Positions 51,870 to 59,961 of a DNA stretch of 64,000 bases are shown piece by piece. How positions within the stretch are numbered: position 1 is the first letter of the stretch; each line of letters begins with the position of its first letter. The notes beneath the pieces were generated by a model, which ran no database searches, was not told the DNA's origin, and worked only from the letters and a program-made list of their open reading frames with translations. The DNA comes from JAAYUH01 sp964640995 (GTDB lineage: Bacteria; Caldisericota; Caldisericia; B22-G15), in the NCBI GenBank assembly GCA_964640995.1, contig CAZXJJ010000001.1, positions 1 through 64,000 on the forward strand, read 5' to 3'. Position numbers and translations under genes: made by a program.

Positions 51870-53963
51870 ATGAAAAAAATTTTAATTTTCTTAAGTATTC
51901 TATTATTATTTTTCTCAGTTAAAGTTCTTAAAGTTTCTGCAAATAATTTAAGAGAAGTTAAATTCACACCAGTTAGTCCAGGAATTGATAATTTAATTAA
52001 TAATGCAAGTGCAAATTGGGAGATATTAATTGATAATACAGGAGGAAATTTATTAATATCTGGCGATAGAATTTATATAGAATTTCCATCTGGCTTTGAT
52101 TTAACATATAGTAATTTTGTTTCCTTAATTCCGATAACGGCAGGTGGAATTTCTGCAACAGGAAGTGGAGTAGTGATTGGTGGATCACAAATTATAATTC
52201 CTGTTACTTCAAACCAAACCTCACTCGGAAGATTTAAGATAAGAATCAGTGGAGTTAGAAACCCCCCAACACCTTCTGGAACATATATGGGTAGAGTTTG
52301 GACAACCACTTCAACTGGAATTATCTTAGATGGACCGAATTATTCTCAACCATTTTTAATTATTTCGCAACTTCAACCTCCTCAGCCAAAAATTTCAAGA
52401 GTTGAAATAATTCCAAGTTTTGTTAATTTAAATGTTAGTTCATCTCAACTTTTTATAGCAAAAGCATATGATAGTTTTGGAAATATTTTGACAAATGTAA
52501 ACTTTTATTGGGATGTAATTCCTGGAACTGGAAATGGAATAATAAATCAAAATGGTTATTTTACTTTAACTTCTTTTGGTTCAGTAACAATAAAATGCGA
52601 AATTTTAGGAACTCAAATTTTTGGATTAGCATATGTGAATTCTTATTATCCATATCCTTATCCATATTATCCTTACCCATTTTTTATAAATAATCTTGTA
52701 ATATCTCCAAATAATGCGAATTTAAACCCTGGAAATTCACAAATTTTTACTGCTCAAGCATATGATGCTCTCGGAAATCCAATTCATAATTTAACATACC
52801 TTTGGACAATTTCGCCCTTGTCATCTGGTACTTTTACAATTTCCCCTGACTCCAAAAATTTAAATTTCACATTAGGTTCTTATACAGGAGTTGTAACAAT
52901 AAAATGCGAAGTTTTAGGAACAAATATTTTTAATTTTGCATATATAAATTCTACCCCACCACCAACTTTTTCTGACAAAATTGTAATAACTCCATCAACT
53001 GTTACATTATCATATTTAAATCCAAATCAAACATTTAAGGCAGTTGCTTATAATTCAAGCGGAATTGTTTTATCTGGAGTTACATTTAACTGGAACTTAA
53101 ATCCCTCTATTGCAGGAAATTTAATTGTTAACTCTATGGATACATCTCTTGTAACATTTTATTTAAACCCTTCTTTTTCAGGAACTGCAATTCTTTCTTG
53201 TTATGCTTCATACGGTTCACCACCTAAAACAATTTATGGAAGCGCAACAATAACAACATCATTTTTGCCATACCCACCATATTATTCTTATTTAAATACA
53301 ATAGTTATTACCCCCCAAACAACAACTATGAGAGTTGGAGAAACAAAAAGTTTTACTGCACAGGCATATAATAATATAGGAAATCCTATTTTTGGAGTTA
53401 CATATAACTGGAGTATTGTGTCAGGAAGTGGTTATATAACTCCATCTTCAAATTCCTTCACAATTTACTTTACATTAACTGGATCAACAACTGCTACTCT
53501 CAAATGCGAAATACCCTCTTTAGGTTTAATCGGATATGCATATATAAACACTTATTTACCATTATCTCCTCCAATTTCTGGAATTAATGTTTCAGTTTAT
53601 CCTCCAATGGCAGGCTATATTGCTTCATATATAATTTCATTCAATATATCCTCTTATTCACTAAATTTAGGAGATTATATCTTAATAACATTTCCAAATG
53701 ATACTTATATTCCATCTTTTATTCCAACACAATATATAACAATAAATGGAGTCCAACTAAATTCATATCCAATAATATATTTATCATCTAGGTCAATTCT
53801 TCTTTATTTATCTACTAATGTTCCACCGAATGGAAGAGTTGATATTTCTATTTCTTATTTTGCAAATATAAGAAATCCATCTTCTCCAGGAAATTATACC
53901 TTAATTGTAACAACAAACAAAACACCAAATCCAGTTGTTTCTAATCCCTATAATATTCAGTAG
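51870..53963 (+). CDS. Secreted surface protein 4 (Ig-like repeats, Tyr/Pro-rich linkers, no stalk domain)
   Basis: A 698-residue exported protein. The start is the ATG at 51870 behind AAAGGAGGA; an upstream frame extension from 51816 lacks a site and runs through the terminator. Signal peptide about 1-25 (ending KVSAN). The first domain (LREVKFTPVSPGI to about 155) is like that of protein 1. Four Ig/Big2-like repeats follow, with F-x-A-x-A-Y-(D/N) and Y-x-W-x-(I/L) signatures, linked by YPYPYPYYPYPFF and LPYPPYYSYL. It ends in one I-x-F-P domain without the copper-amine-oxidase-N stalk that ends its three neighbours. Confidence 0.82.
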   Translation: MKKILIFLSILLLFFSVKVLKVSANNLREVKFTPVSPGIDNLINNASANWEILIDNTGGNLLISGDRIYIEFPSGFDLTYSNFVSLIPITAGGISATGSGVVIGGSQIIIPVTSNQTSLGRFKIRISGVRNPPTPSGTYMGRVWTTTSTGIILDGPNYSQPFLIISQLQPPQPKISRVEIIPSFVNLNVSSSQLFIAKAYDSFGNILTNVNFYWDVIPGTGNGIINQNGYFTLTSFGSVTIKCEILGTQIFGLAYVNSYYPYPYPYYPYPFFINNLVISPNNANLNPGNSQIFTAQAYDALGNPIHNLTYLWTISPLSSGTFTISPDSKNLNFTLGSYTGVVTIKCEVLGTNIFNFAYINSTPPPTFSDKIVITPSTVTLSYLNPNQTFKAVAYNSSGIVLSGVTFNWNLNPSIAGNLIVNSMDTSLVTFYLNPSFSGTAILSCYASYGSPPKTIYGSATITTSFLPYPPYYSYLNTIVITPQTTTMRVGETKSFTAQAYNNIGNPIFGVTYNWSIVSGSGYITPSSNSFTIYFTLTGSTTATLKCEIPSLGLIGYAYINTYLPLSPPISGINVSVYPPMAGYIASYIISFNISSYSLNLGDYILITFPNDTYIPSFIPTQYITINGVQLNSYPIIYLSSRSILLYLSTNVPPNGRVDISISYFANIRNPSSPGNYTLIVTTNKTPNPVVSNPYNIQ
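53949..53954 (+). promoter_or_regulatory. Candidate -10 element of the solute-binding lipoprotein gene
   Basis: TATAAT, within the last codons of surface protein 4, lies 9 bases before the ATG at 53964. That ATG has no Shine-Dalgarno sequence. This is the same spacing as at mnmG and the second EamA gene. Confidence 0.35.
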
Positions 53964-54986
53964 ATGAAGAAACTTATAATTGTATTAATATTAATTCTAT
54001 TTTTTATTTCCTGTGAGAAAAAGATTCAAAATATTGTTATAAAAGGGAAAGTTTTAGATGAAAACGGTCAACCACTTTCTGATGTAGAAATATTAATTTT
54101 AGATTTAGGTCTTAATTTTAAAACAAATGAAGATGGTACTTTTTACATAAATTATCCATTTGAGAAAAAAACTTACACAATAAGATTTCATAAAGAAGGT
54201 TTTGTTGATGAAGAGAAGAAGATTGATTTAATTGATGATGAAGAGGAAATTGAGGTTACACTAACCTATAACACATACGAAAAAATCACAAAAAAGGGAA
54301 TAATTTTAATTGGATCTTCTTTAGACAGCAAACCTTTATCGTATGCAGAAGGAGGGAATAAACTTGGATTTGAGATGGATTTAATTAGAACAATATCGAG
54401 CCAACTTGCCCTTTCGCCAATTATTCTAAATATTGAAAAAGAGAAACTCATAGATAGTTTAATAAATAGAGATATAGATTTAGTTATTTCTTCGATATCT
54501 GAAAATGATGTATATTATGAACTGAAAAATAATCTTGTTTTTTCAAAACCATATTTTATTGATGGTTATGTAATAATTGTAAGATACAATGAGGAAAGAA
54601 TTAAAAATTTTTCGACTTTGAATGGAAAAAGAGTTTATGTTACAGAAAAAAATTTGATTGATATTATTAAAAGTTTCTCACCTAATGTAAAAAATGTAGA
54701 ACTTGAAACATGTGTAGAATATTGTCTTGAAGATCTTGAAAGAGTTGTAGCAGATGCAATAGTTACAAAATTTTCAACTGCATCTTACTATACAAAGAGA
54801 TATAAAAAAATAAAAATTGTTGATTTTGTTTATGATATGAAGAGTTATTCTATAATTTTAAGAAAAGAAGATGAAGAGTTTTTAAAGAGAATTGATGAAA
54901 TTATATCAAATTTGATTAAAAGTGGCGAATTTTACAAAATTTATAATAGGTGGTTTTACACTATTGACAAATTTAAGGTGAGTTAG
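53964..54986 (+). CDS. Lipoprotein fusing a carboxypeptidase-regulatory-like domain to a family-3 solute-binding domain
   Basis: A 340-residue exported lipoprotein with lipobox FFISC (lipidated Cys17). Residues about 24-95 form a CarboxypepD_reg-like beta domain (IKGKVLDENGQPLSDVEILI, then TNEDGTFYINYP). Residues about 105-335 resemble a bacterial extracellular solute-binding protein family 3: GFEMDLIRTISSQL, DLVISSISEN, FSKPYFIDGYVIIVR, LNGKRVYVTE, and a final KSGEFYKIYNRWF. Family-3 proteins bind amino acids or opines, or act as sensor domains. No ABC transporter genes follow, so sensing or anchoring is as likely as uptake. The gene starts directly after surface protein 4. Confidence 0.8.
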   Translation: MKKLIIVLILILFFISCEKKIQNIVIKGKVLDENGQPLSDVEILILDLGLNFKTNEDGTFYINYPFEKKTYTIRFHKEGFVDEEKKIDLIDDEEEIEVTLTYNTYEKITKKGIILIGSSLDSKPLSYAEGGNKLGFEMDLIRTISSQLALSPIILNIEKEKLIDSLINRDIDLVISSISENDVYYELKNNLVFSKPYFIDGYVIIVRYNEERIKNFSTLNGKRVYVTEKNLIDIIKSFSPNVKNVELETCVEYCLEDLERVVADAIVTKFSTASYYTKRYKKIKIVDFVYDMKSYSIILRKEDEEFLKRIDEIISNLIKSGEFYKIYNRWFYTIDKFKVS

Positions 54987-54999
54987 TAAAATAAAAAAA

Positions 55000-55944
55000 A
55001 TGGTTAATAAGAGGAAAGATAAAGATATATCAATTATAATAGTACCACATGGAAGAGGCAAAGTTAAAATAATAAAGTTAAATAGAATTTTATATTTTCT
55101 TTTTATAGTATTAATAATTTCTTTTTCAATTACACTCTCCTATTTTGTAATCGATTACACTAAATTAAGAGAGAGTTTTAATATTCTTGCTTCTAAGAAT
55201 TTATATAATTTATCTGAAGTTAAAGACAAACAAATTGAAATTCTTGAAAAAAAGGTTAATGAACAATCTGCAAAACTTGATGCATATTTCGAATATCTTG
55301 CTTATCTTTCTTCAATTGATACAGAAATTAGAAAACTTGCAATGATACAAGGGGCACCAGTTAATATTAACAAATTAATTGAGGAAAAGAAAAAAGAGTA
55401 TACTTATACAATAGAGTCACTTGCTGCTAAAGTTGATGAGAATGATAAAAAAATAAAAGCATTTGATGAAAAATCAAAAAATGTTGAATTAACTCTTCTT
55501 GTTCTAAGAGAATCAACAAAAGAATATAATTATATCTTGGAACATACTCCAAACATTTGGCCTGTTGTTGGTCCAATTATGTCTTATTATGGTTGGAGAA
55601 CACATCCCCTTTCTAAAAAACCAGATTTCCATAAAGGAATTGATATTGACGCTGTTGAGGGAACTCAAATTGCTGCAGCAGCAGCTGGGGTTGTAACAAA
55701 GGCTGGGTGGAATGGTGGTTATGGTCTTGAAGTTGAAATTATTCATAGAGATGGAATATCAACAGTTTATGCACATTGTTCAAAAATTTTAGTAAATGTT
55801 GGAGATGAGGTTAAAAAGGGGCAAGTTATTGCTCTTGTTGGTATGACTGGAATTGCAACTGACCCTCATTTACACTATGAAGTCAGAATAAATGGTGTTC
55901 CAATAGATCCAACATCATATCTTCCTGGGCTTGAAAATAGATAG
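55000..55944 (+). CDS. Membrane-anchored M23-family metalloendopeptidase (LytM-like)
   Basis: A 314-residue protein with a short cytosolic segment, one membrane helix (about 29-51), a coiled-coil region (about 65-180) and a C-terminal peptidase M23 domain. Zinc ligands are present: His211 and Asp215 in HKGIDID and the HLH at 290-292, with His259 in YAHCS. Such enzymes cut peptidoglycan crosslinks, or activate amidases when ligands are lost; here the ligands are kept. It closes the surface-protein group, suggesting wall remodelling for insertion of the large proteins. No terminator follows; the next promoter begins at once. Confidence 0.92.
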   Translation: MVNKRKDKDISIIIVPHGRGKVKIIKLNRILYFLFIVLIISFSITLSYFVIDYTKLRESFNILASKNLYNLSEVKDKQIEILEKKVNEQSAKLDAYFEYLAYLSSIDTEIRKLAMIQGAPVNINKLIEEKKKEYTYTIESLAAKVDENDKKIKAFDEKSKNVELTLLVLRESTKEYNYILEHTPNIWPVVGPIMSYYGWRTHPLSKKPDFHKGIDIDAVEGTQIAAAAAGVVTKAGWNGGYGLEVEIIHRDGISTVYAHCSKILVNVGDEVKKGQVIALVGMTGIATDPHLHYEVRINGVPIDPTSYLPGLENR

Positions 55945-55945
55945 G

Positions 55946-55974
55946 TTGACAATTAAGAAATTTTGTTTTATATA
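55946..55974 (+). promoter_or_regulatory. Promoter of the NCS2 permease gene
   Basis: Consensus TTGACA at 55946-55951, 17-bp spacer, TATATA at 55969-55974. This is the clearest sigma-70-type promoter of the region, starting just after the M23 stop codon. The transcript would have a leader of about 95 bases. Confidence 0.7.
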
Positions 55975-55979
55975 AAATA

Positions 55980-56075
55980 TATATAGCAAATCTTTAATTA
56001 ATTATTTTGGAAGGAGGTGAAAGAGTAAAAAAATTTATTTTTTAAAAATTTTAAAACTTAAAGGAGGGTATTGCT
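55980..56075 (+). other. Long AT-rich leader of the NCS2 permease with an extra Shine-Dalgarno sequence
   Basis: The leader holds AAGGAGGTGA at about 56013-56022, a near-perfect anti-16S match with no proper start codon at normal distance, and a second site AAAGGAGGG directly before the ATG. Between them are runs of A and T that could pair. The conserved purine-riboswitch core was looked for and not seen. A standby ribosome site or tiny leader ORF is possible. Confidence 0.35.
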
Positions 56076-57623
56076 ATGTCAAATGGTTCACAACAAGTAG
56101 GTTGGGTAATTTACCCAATTGGCAGTAAGCCAAGATGGGGTCTTGCATTTTTCTTGGGTTTCCAGCATTTCTTAACAATGTTTGGTGCAACAATCTCAAT
56201 TCCACTTCTAGTTGGTGGAGCAATGGGGTTTCCAGCAGATCAACTTGCAATTCTTATTGCAGCAGTTTTCTTAAACTCTGGCATCACAACTTGGTCACAG
56301 CAATTAATTGGTAACAAACTTCCAATTGTTCAAGGTGGTTCATTCTCATTCTTAGGTCCAACATTTGCAATTATTGGTATGGTACAGGCTCAGGGCGGTG
56401 ACTGGAAGATGTGCATCCAGCATGTTGCTGGTGCTATTATGTTTGCCTCTATCTTTGAAATTGTCCTTGGTTATTCTGGAATTATGGGTAAAGTTAAAAG
56501 ACTCATTGGTCCACTTTCAATCGGTCCAACAATCACAATGATAGGTCTTGCGCTTTACTCAGTTGGTGCACCATTTATGGCATCAAACTGGACAATTTCA
56601 TTGATTACTCTTATTGCATTAATTATTTATTCTCAAATATTCTCAAGAAAAAGTAGATTCTTCCTACTCTTTCCAGTTATTACTGCAATAGCAACAGGTT
56701 GGATTGCAGCAGTTATTGGTACAGTTACAGGTTTGATTCCAGAAGGAAATGCTGCAAACTTAACTCAAGCATTCAAAAATATTGCAGCAGCACCATGGAT
56801 TACAATTAAACCTTATATTCCATTTAGATGGGGATTCCCATCAAATAGTGGTATTCTTTTAGCAGGTTCGTTTGGTATGCTTGCTGCATATCTTGCATCT
56901 ATGGTTGAATCCATTGGTGACTATCATTCATGCGCAAAGATCTCAGAGGCACCTCCTCCAACAGAAAGAATGATATCTCGTGGTCTTGGAGCAGAAGGAG
57001 TTGGATGTCTTATTTCAGGAATCTTACAATCTGGAAATGGTTCAACATCATACTCAGAAAATATTGGAGCAATTGGATTAACAAGAGTTGCTTCTCGTAG
57101 AGTTATTAGAGCAGGCGCAACTATAATGATAATACTTCCATTAATTGGAAAACTCTTTGCAGTTTTTGCATCCCTCCCACAACCAGTAGTTGGTGCAATG
57201 TATGTAGGACTATTTGGTTTAATTTCAGCAGTTGGATTAAATAACCTTCAATATGTTAACTTAAATAATTCAAGAAACTTATTTATTTTAGGATTATCTC
57301 TATTCGGTGGTCTTTCATTCCCAGCAGCATTCTCATCAATTAGAGATAGTTTCTCACAGAAACTTGCTCAACAAGGTGCAAGTTTTGGTATTGTATTAGG
57401 TTTAATTATATTTACTATTCTTTCAACACCAATGGCTGTTTCTGCAATAATTGGTATTTTACTTGATAACCTACTTCCTGGTGCAACAAGAGAAGAAAGA
57501 GGATTTGCATATTGGGAAAAAGAAGCAACAGAAGAAGCATGGCAGAAAGCAGAAGCAGAATGGGCAAAGATGAAAGAGGGCGAAGAGAGAAAACTTCCTG
57601 GATTTGAGGCATCTCAACAATAG
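56076..57623 (+). CDS. NCS2-family nucleobase permease (SVCT-like subgroup)
   Basis: A 515-residue polytopic transporter of the nucleobase-cation-symport-2 family (uracil, xanthine, uric acid or ascorbate carriers). Typical features are GFQHFLTMFGATISIPLL in the first helix, the substrate Glu in ASMVESIGDYHSCAKIS, and SENIGAIGLTRVASRRV, the counterpart of the family motif Q-N-x-G-x4-T-R. The ESIGDYxxCA-APPPTER and GNGSTSYSENIG wording is closer to animal SVCT and plant NAT proteins than to E. coli UraA. Its neighbours suggest a purine or purine breakdown product as substrate. It has its own promoter and terminator. Confidence 0.9.
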   Translation: MSNGSQQVGWVIYPIGSKPRWGLAFFLGFQHFLTMFGATISIPLLVGGAMGFPADQLAILIAAVFLNSGITTWSQQLIGNKLPIVQGGSFSFLGPTFAIIGMVQAQGGDWKMCIQHVAGAIMFASIFEIVLGYSGIMGKVKRLIGPLSIGPTITMIGLALYSVGAPFMASNWTISLITLIALIIYSQIFSRKSRFFLLFPVITAIATGWIAAVIGTVTGLIPEGNAANLTQAFKNIAAAPWITIKPYIPFRWGFPSNSGILLAGSFGMLAAYLASMVESIGDYHSCAKISEAPPPTERMISRGLGAEGVGCLISGILQSGNGSTSYSENIGAIGLTRVASRRVIRAGATIMIILPLIGKLFAVFASLPQPVVGAMYVGLFGLISAVGLNNLQYVNLNNSRNLFILGLSLFGGLSFPAAFSSIRDSFSQKLAQQGASFGIVLGLIIFTILSTPMAVSAIIGILLDNLLPGATREERGFAYWEKEATEEAWQKAEAEWAKMKEGEERKLPGFEASQQ

Positions 57624-57642
57624 GGTTAATAGGATTTATTCG

Positions 57643-57674
57643 GGCAGGGGTTAGACCCTGCCTTTTTTATTTTT
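57643..57674 (+). terminator. Terminator of the NCS2 permease gene
   Basis: GGCAGGG (57643-57649) pairs with CCCTGCC (57656-57662) around a six-base loop, followed by TTTTTTATTTTT. A textbook intrinsic terminator, 20 bases after the stop codon. Confidence 0.9.
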
Positions 57675-57685
57675 AGGAGGGTAAA

Positions 57686-58096
57686 TTGGATAAAAAGAGT
57701 CAAGGAATTTTTACCTTTTTTATGATTTTCTTTTCTGTTTTAACTGTATTTTTTATTTTTACTGCAGGAACAGATAGATCTCCTTTTAGAAAAATTACTG
57801 ATAATATATGGATTGATATTTTTGCAGCACTTTTGAGTGGTGCAACTGTTCTTTTTATGAGTTTTTATTATTCAATGTTAATTGAAACAAAAGGTTTTGA
57901 AGAGATTATAAGATTAAACATTAAAAAAATTAAAAAATTAAAAGATAAAGGATGGAGTGATGAGAATATAGCAAAAGATATTTTAAAAGCATTAAATTTA
58001 AAAAAGGGTTTTAGATATAACTATGCTTATAGAAAACTTATCTATATGTTAGGTAAAGTTGATAAAATAAAATTAGAGAAAGATGAAGAGTCTTAA
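57686..58096 (+). CDS. Unknown small membrane protein with two N-terminal helices
   Basis: I do not recognise this 136-residue protein. It has two hydrophobic segments (about residues 7-25 and 39-60: FFMIFFSVLTVFFIF and IFAALLSGATVLFMSFYYSM), then a basic C-terminal half that looks helical (KGWSDENIAKDILKALNLKKG), perhaps a small three-helix domain facing the cytoplasm. The start is a TTG at 57686 behind TAGGAGGG. It overlaps the next gene by 14 bases, and both lie between a terminator and a new promoter, forming a two-gene unit. Confidence 0.65.
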   Translation: MDKKSQGIFTFFMIFFSVLTVFFIFTAGTDRSPFRKITDNIWIDIFAALLSGATVLFMSFYYSMLIETKGFEEIIRLNIKKIKKLKDKGWSDENIAKDILKALNLKKGFRYNYAYRKLIYMLGKVDKIKLEKDEES

Positions 58097-58574
58097 CCTT
58101 TATTATTATTTAATTGCAGGAATTTTTTTATTTGGATTAGTTTTTTATAATTGGTTAAAACAAAAAGATTACAAAAAAATTTTATTAAGATTTAATGAAA
58201 AAGATATCTTGCTTAAAACTTTTGGAGTTAAATATTTTGGAAAGGAATCAGAAAAAGGTAAACCATTAAATTCTGAGGGATTTATGATTTTATCAAAAGA
58301 AGGTTTATTTTATATAGGAAGTTTTGATAAAAGAGAAGTTTTTATTCCTAAAGGTAAGATTTTTTCAATAGCAATTACAGATCATCATAAAGGTGAACTC
58401 CTTGAGAGAGAGTGTCTTGCTTTTTATTTTGAAGATGAAAATGGAGAAATTGATAGGGCTGCTTTTTCTATTCCGCATCCTGAAATTTGGGTTCAAGGGA
58501 TAAAAGAAAACTTAGTTTTAGATAATTTTTTTAGTATCAGAAGAGAATTTTTAAGCGAAGAAAATTTATATTAA
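58083..58574 (+). CDS. Unknown membrane-anchored protein with a PH-like or beta-rich cytosolic domain
   Basis: A 163-residue protein with one N-terminal membrane helix (about residues 6-22, YYLIAGIFLFGLVFYNW). The rest is beta-rich: GFMILSKEGLFYIGSFD, REVFIPKGKIFSIAI, CLAFYFEDENGEIDRAAFSIPH and a final helix. The spacing of strands followed by a helix recalls bacterial PH-like domains, but this is only an impression. It is translationally coupled to the preceding membrane protein. No known function. Confidence 0.65.
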   Translation: MKSLNLYYYLIAGIFLFGLVFYNWLKQKDYKKILLRFNEKDILLKTFGVKYFGKESEKGKPLNSEGFMILSKEGLFYIGSFDKREVFIPKGKIFSIAITDHHKGELLERECLAFYFEDENGEIDRAAFSIPHPEIWVQGIKENLVLDNFFSIRREFLSEENLY

Positions 58575-58578
58575 ATTG

Positions 58579-58606
58579 TTGACAAATAAACGATTAATAT
58601 TATAAT
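58579..58606 (+). promoter_or_regulatory. Strong promoter of the hutP-like/allHFG-like operon
   Basis: TTGACA at 58579-58584, 16-bp spacer, TATAAT at 58601-58606: both hexamers are perfect. Transcription from about 58613 leaves a 15-base leader with AAAGGAGAAGAG before the ATG at 58628. No terminator was seen from here to the window end, so the genes to 64000 are probably one transcript. Confidence 0.8.
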
Positions 58607-58627
58607 GAAGATGTAAAGGAGAAGAGA

Positions 58628-59077
58628 ATGGAGAAAAAAGAGAGAAGAGAAATTGAGTTTAAGATGTATTTAGACAGAATAGGCAAAGTTGCACTTCTTC
58701 TATCAATGTCCTCAGATGAAGAGGAAAATGAAGTTAAGAAAAAAATTATTGAAACAACAAATTACAAAGTGGGAGTAACTCGAGTTGCTGGTTTTGCATC
58801 AGAAATAAGAAGAAAATTTGCTCCAGCTATTTTAGGCGCTGCTTTAAATTGTAATGTTATTAATAAAACAACTCCAGAAGTTCATGCATTACTTCATGCA
58901 TCTCTTGAGGCACTTAACTCAATAATACATAGTGAATCACTTGATTCTTCTCTTTCATTAAAGGTCTCTGTTGTTTCTGATGGAAAATGGATTTGTGTTG
59001 GAATTTTTGGTGATTCTGCGTTTTATCCAATTACCAATCATGAAAAAAGTGCATTAGGAATAATGCATATTAGGTAA
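58628..59077 (+). CDS. HutP-family RNA-binding regulator
   Basis: A 149-residue protein resembling HutP, the Bacillus subtilis antiterminator that binds RNA with L-histidine and Mg2+. Conserved features are the N-terminal IGKVALLLSMSS, the HALLHASLEAL helix with His86 and His90 and the C-terminal HEKSALGIMHI with His138 and His147, matching HutP's metal- and ligand-binding histidines. No hut genes are near; instead it heads an operon with DUF2877, FdrA, cyclase and DUF1116 genes. The ligand may therefore be another small molecule, for example a purine-derived ureide. No terminator/antiterminator pair was found right after it. Confidence 0.82.
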   Translation: MEKKERREIEFKMYLDRIGKVALLLSMSSDEEENEVKKKIIETTNYKVGVTRVAGFASEIRRKFAPAILGAALNCNVINKTTPEVHALLHASLEALNSIIHSESLDSSLSLKVSVVSDGKWICVGIFGDSAFYPITNHEKSALGIMHIR

Positions 59078-59091
59078 AAAGAGAGGATGTC

Positions 59092-59961
59092 TTGATTTTG
59101 GTAAATGATTTAGAAAAAAAAATTAATATTATTAGTATTGGAGATAATTTAGAAGATGGAAAATATTTAATTCATTCAACTTTCAAAAATTCTATAAATT
59201 TCCATATGGGAGAAAGAATTTTAACTATAGGAAATCATTATATAGGAAGTGGACCAACAAATATTATTTTTAATGATATTGAAGATTTTAAAAATAATTC
59301 TTCAATTATAAAAAACAAAGATTCAATTGTAATTGACGATCTAAAATTTAAAATTGATAATACAAAAATTTATGATTCTAAATTAAAGATTGATAATTTT
59401 TATCTTCCCAAATTTTATTACAATTTTCATTTATTTGAAAATTATGTAAAAGTTTTATCAAATGGAAAAGGATTATCGCCCTTGTTAGAAAATAATTTTG
59501 TTGAAAATGAAAAAGTAGTTGATAAATTTATCTTGAAAATTAAGAGTGGCATAGAGAAAATTTTTAATGGAGATTTAATAGGTGGAATAAAATATATTAA
59601 AGGTGTAGGGATTGGATTAACTCCAAGTGGCGATGATTTTATTTATGGATTTCTTACCGGAATATCAATTATTGAGATTTTAAAAAACAAAAATTTAAGT
59701 AATCTTAAAAAAATAATATATGAGAATTCAAAAAGCGAAAATTTAATATCAAACAATTTCTTATATTTTGCTAGTGAGGGATTATTTTTTGAAAAAACAA
59801 AAAATTTAATTATCTCTTTATTTTATGGAGATGAGAGTGAAATTTTAGAGAGAGTTACAAAAGTACTCCAGATTGGCGAAACATCTGGAGTAGATTTTTC
59901 AGTAGGGTTGATTTTAACAATTAAAAAAGGAGGAGAAGATGTATGTAAAAGGTTTAATTAA
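59092..59961 (+). CDS. DUF2877 protein (AllH/YlbF-like, carbamoyltransferase component)
   Basis: A 289-residue protein with the DUF2877 signature GIGLTPSGDDFIYGFLTG at about residues 173-190 and a late GETSGVDFSVGLILTI. Members occur beside FdrA and DUF1116 proteins; in E. coli the corresponding three genes (ylbF, fdrA, ylbE, renamed allHFG) have been reported to make up oxamate carbamoyltransferase of allantoin degradation. The start is probably the TTG at 59092, four bases after GAGAGGA. The gene overlaps fdrA by 23 bases, with the fdrA ribosome-binding site AAAGGAGGAG inside it. Confidence 0.82.
   Translation: MILVNDLEKKINIISIGDNLEDGKYLIHSTFKNSINFHMGERILTIGNHYIGSGPTNIIFNDIEDFKNNSSIIKNKDSIVIDDLKFKIDNTKIYDSKLKIDNFYLPKFYYNFHLFENYVKVLSNGKGLSPLLENNFVENEKVVDKFILKIKSGIEKIFNGDLIGGIKYIKGVGIGLTPSGDDFIYGFLTGISIIEILKNKNLSNLKKIIYENSKSENLISNNFLYFASEGLFFEKTKNLIISLFYGDESEILERVTKVLQIGETSGVDFSVGLILTIKKGGEDVCKRFN

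Noticed and set aside
55980..56075. Purine riboswitch upstream of the nucleobase permease
   Set aside because: The conserved three-way-junction core and loop sequences of purine riboswitches were looked for and are not there; the leader is mostly A/T runs and two Shine-Dalgarno sequences.
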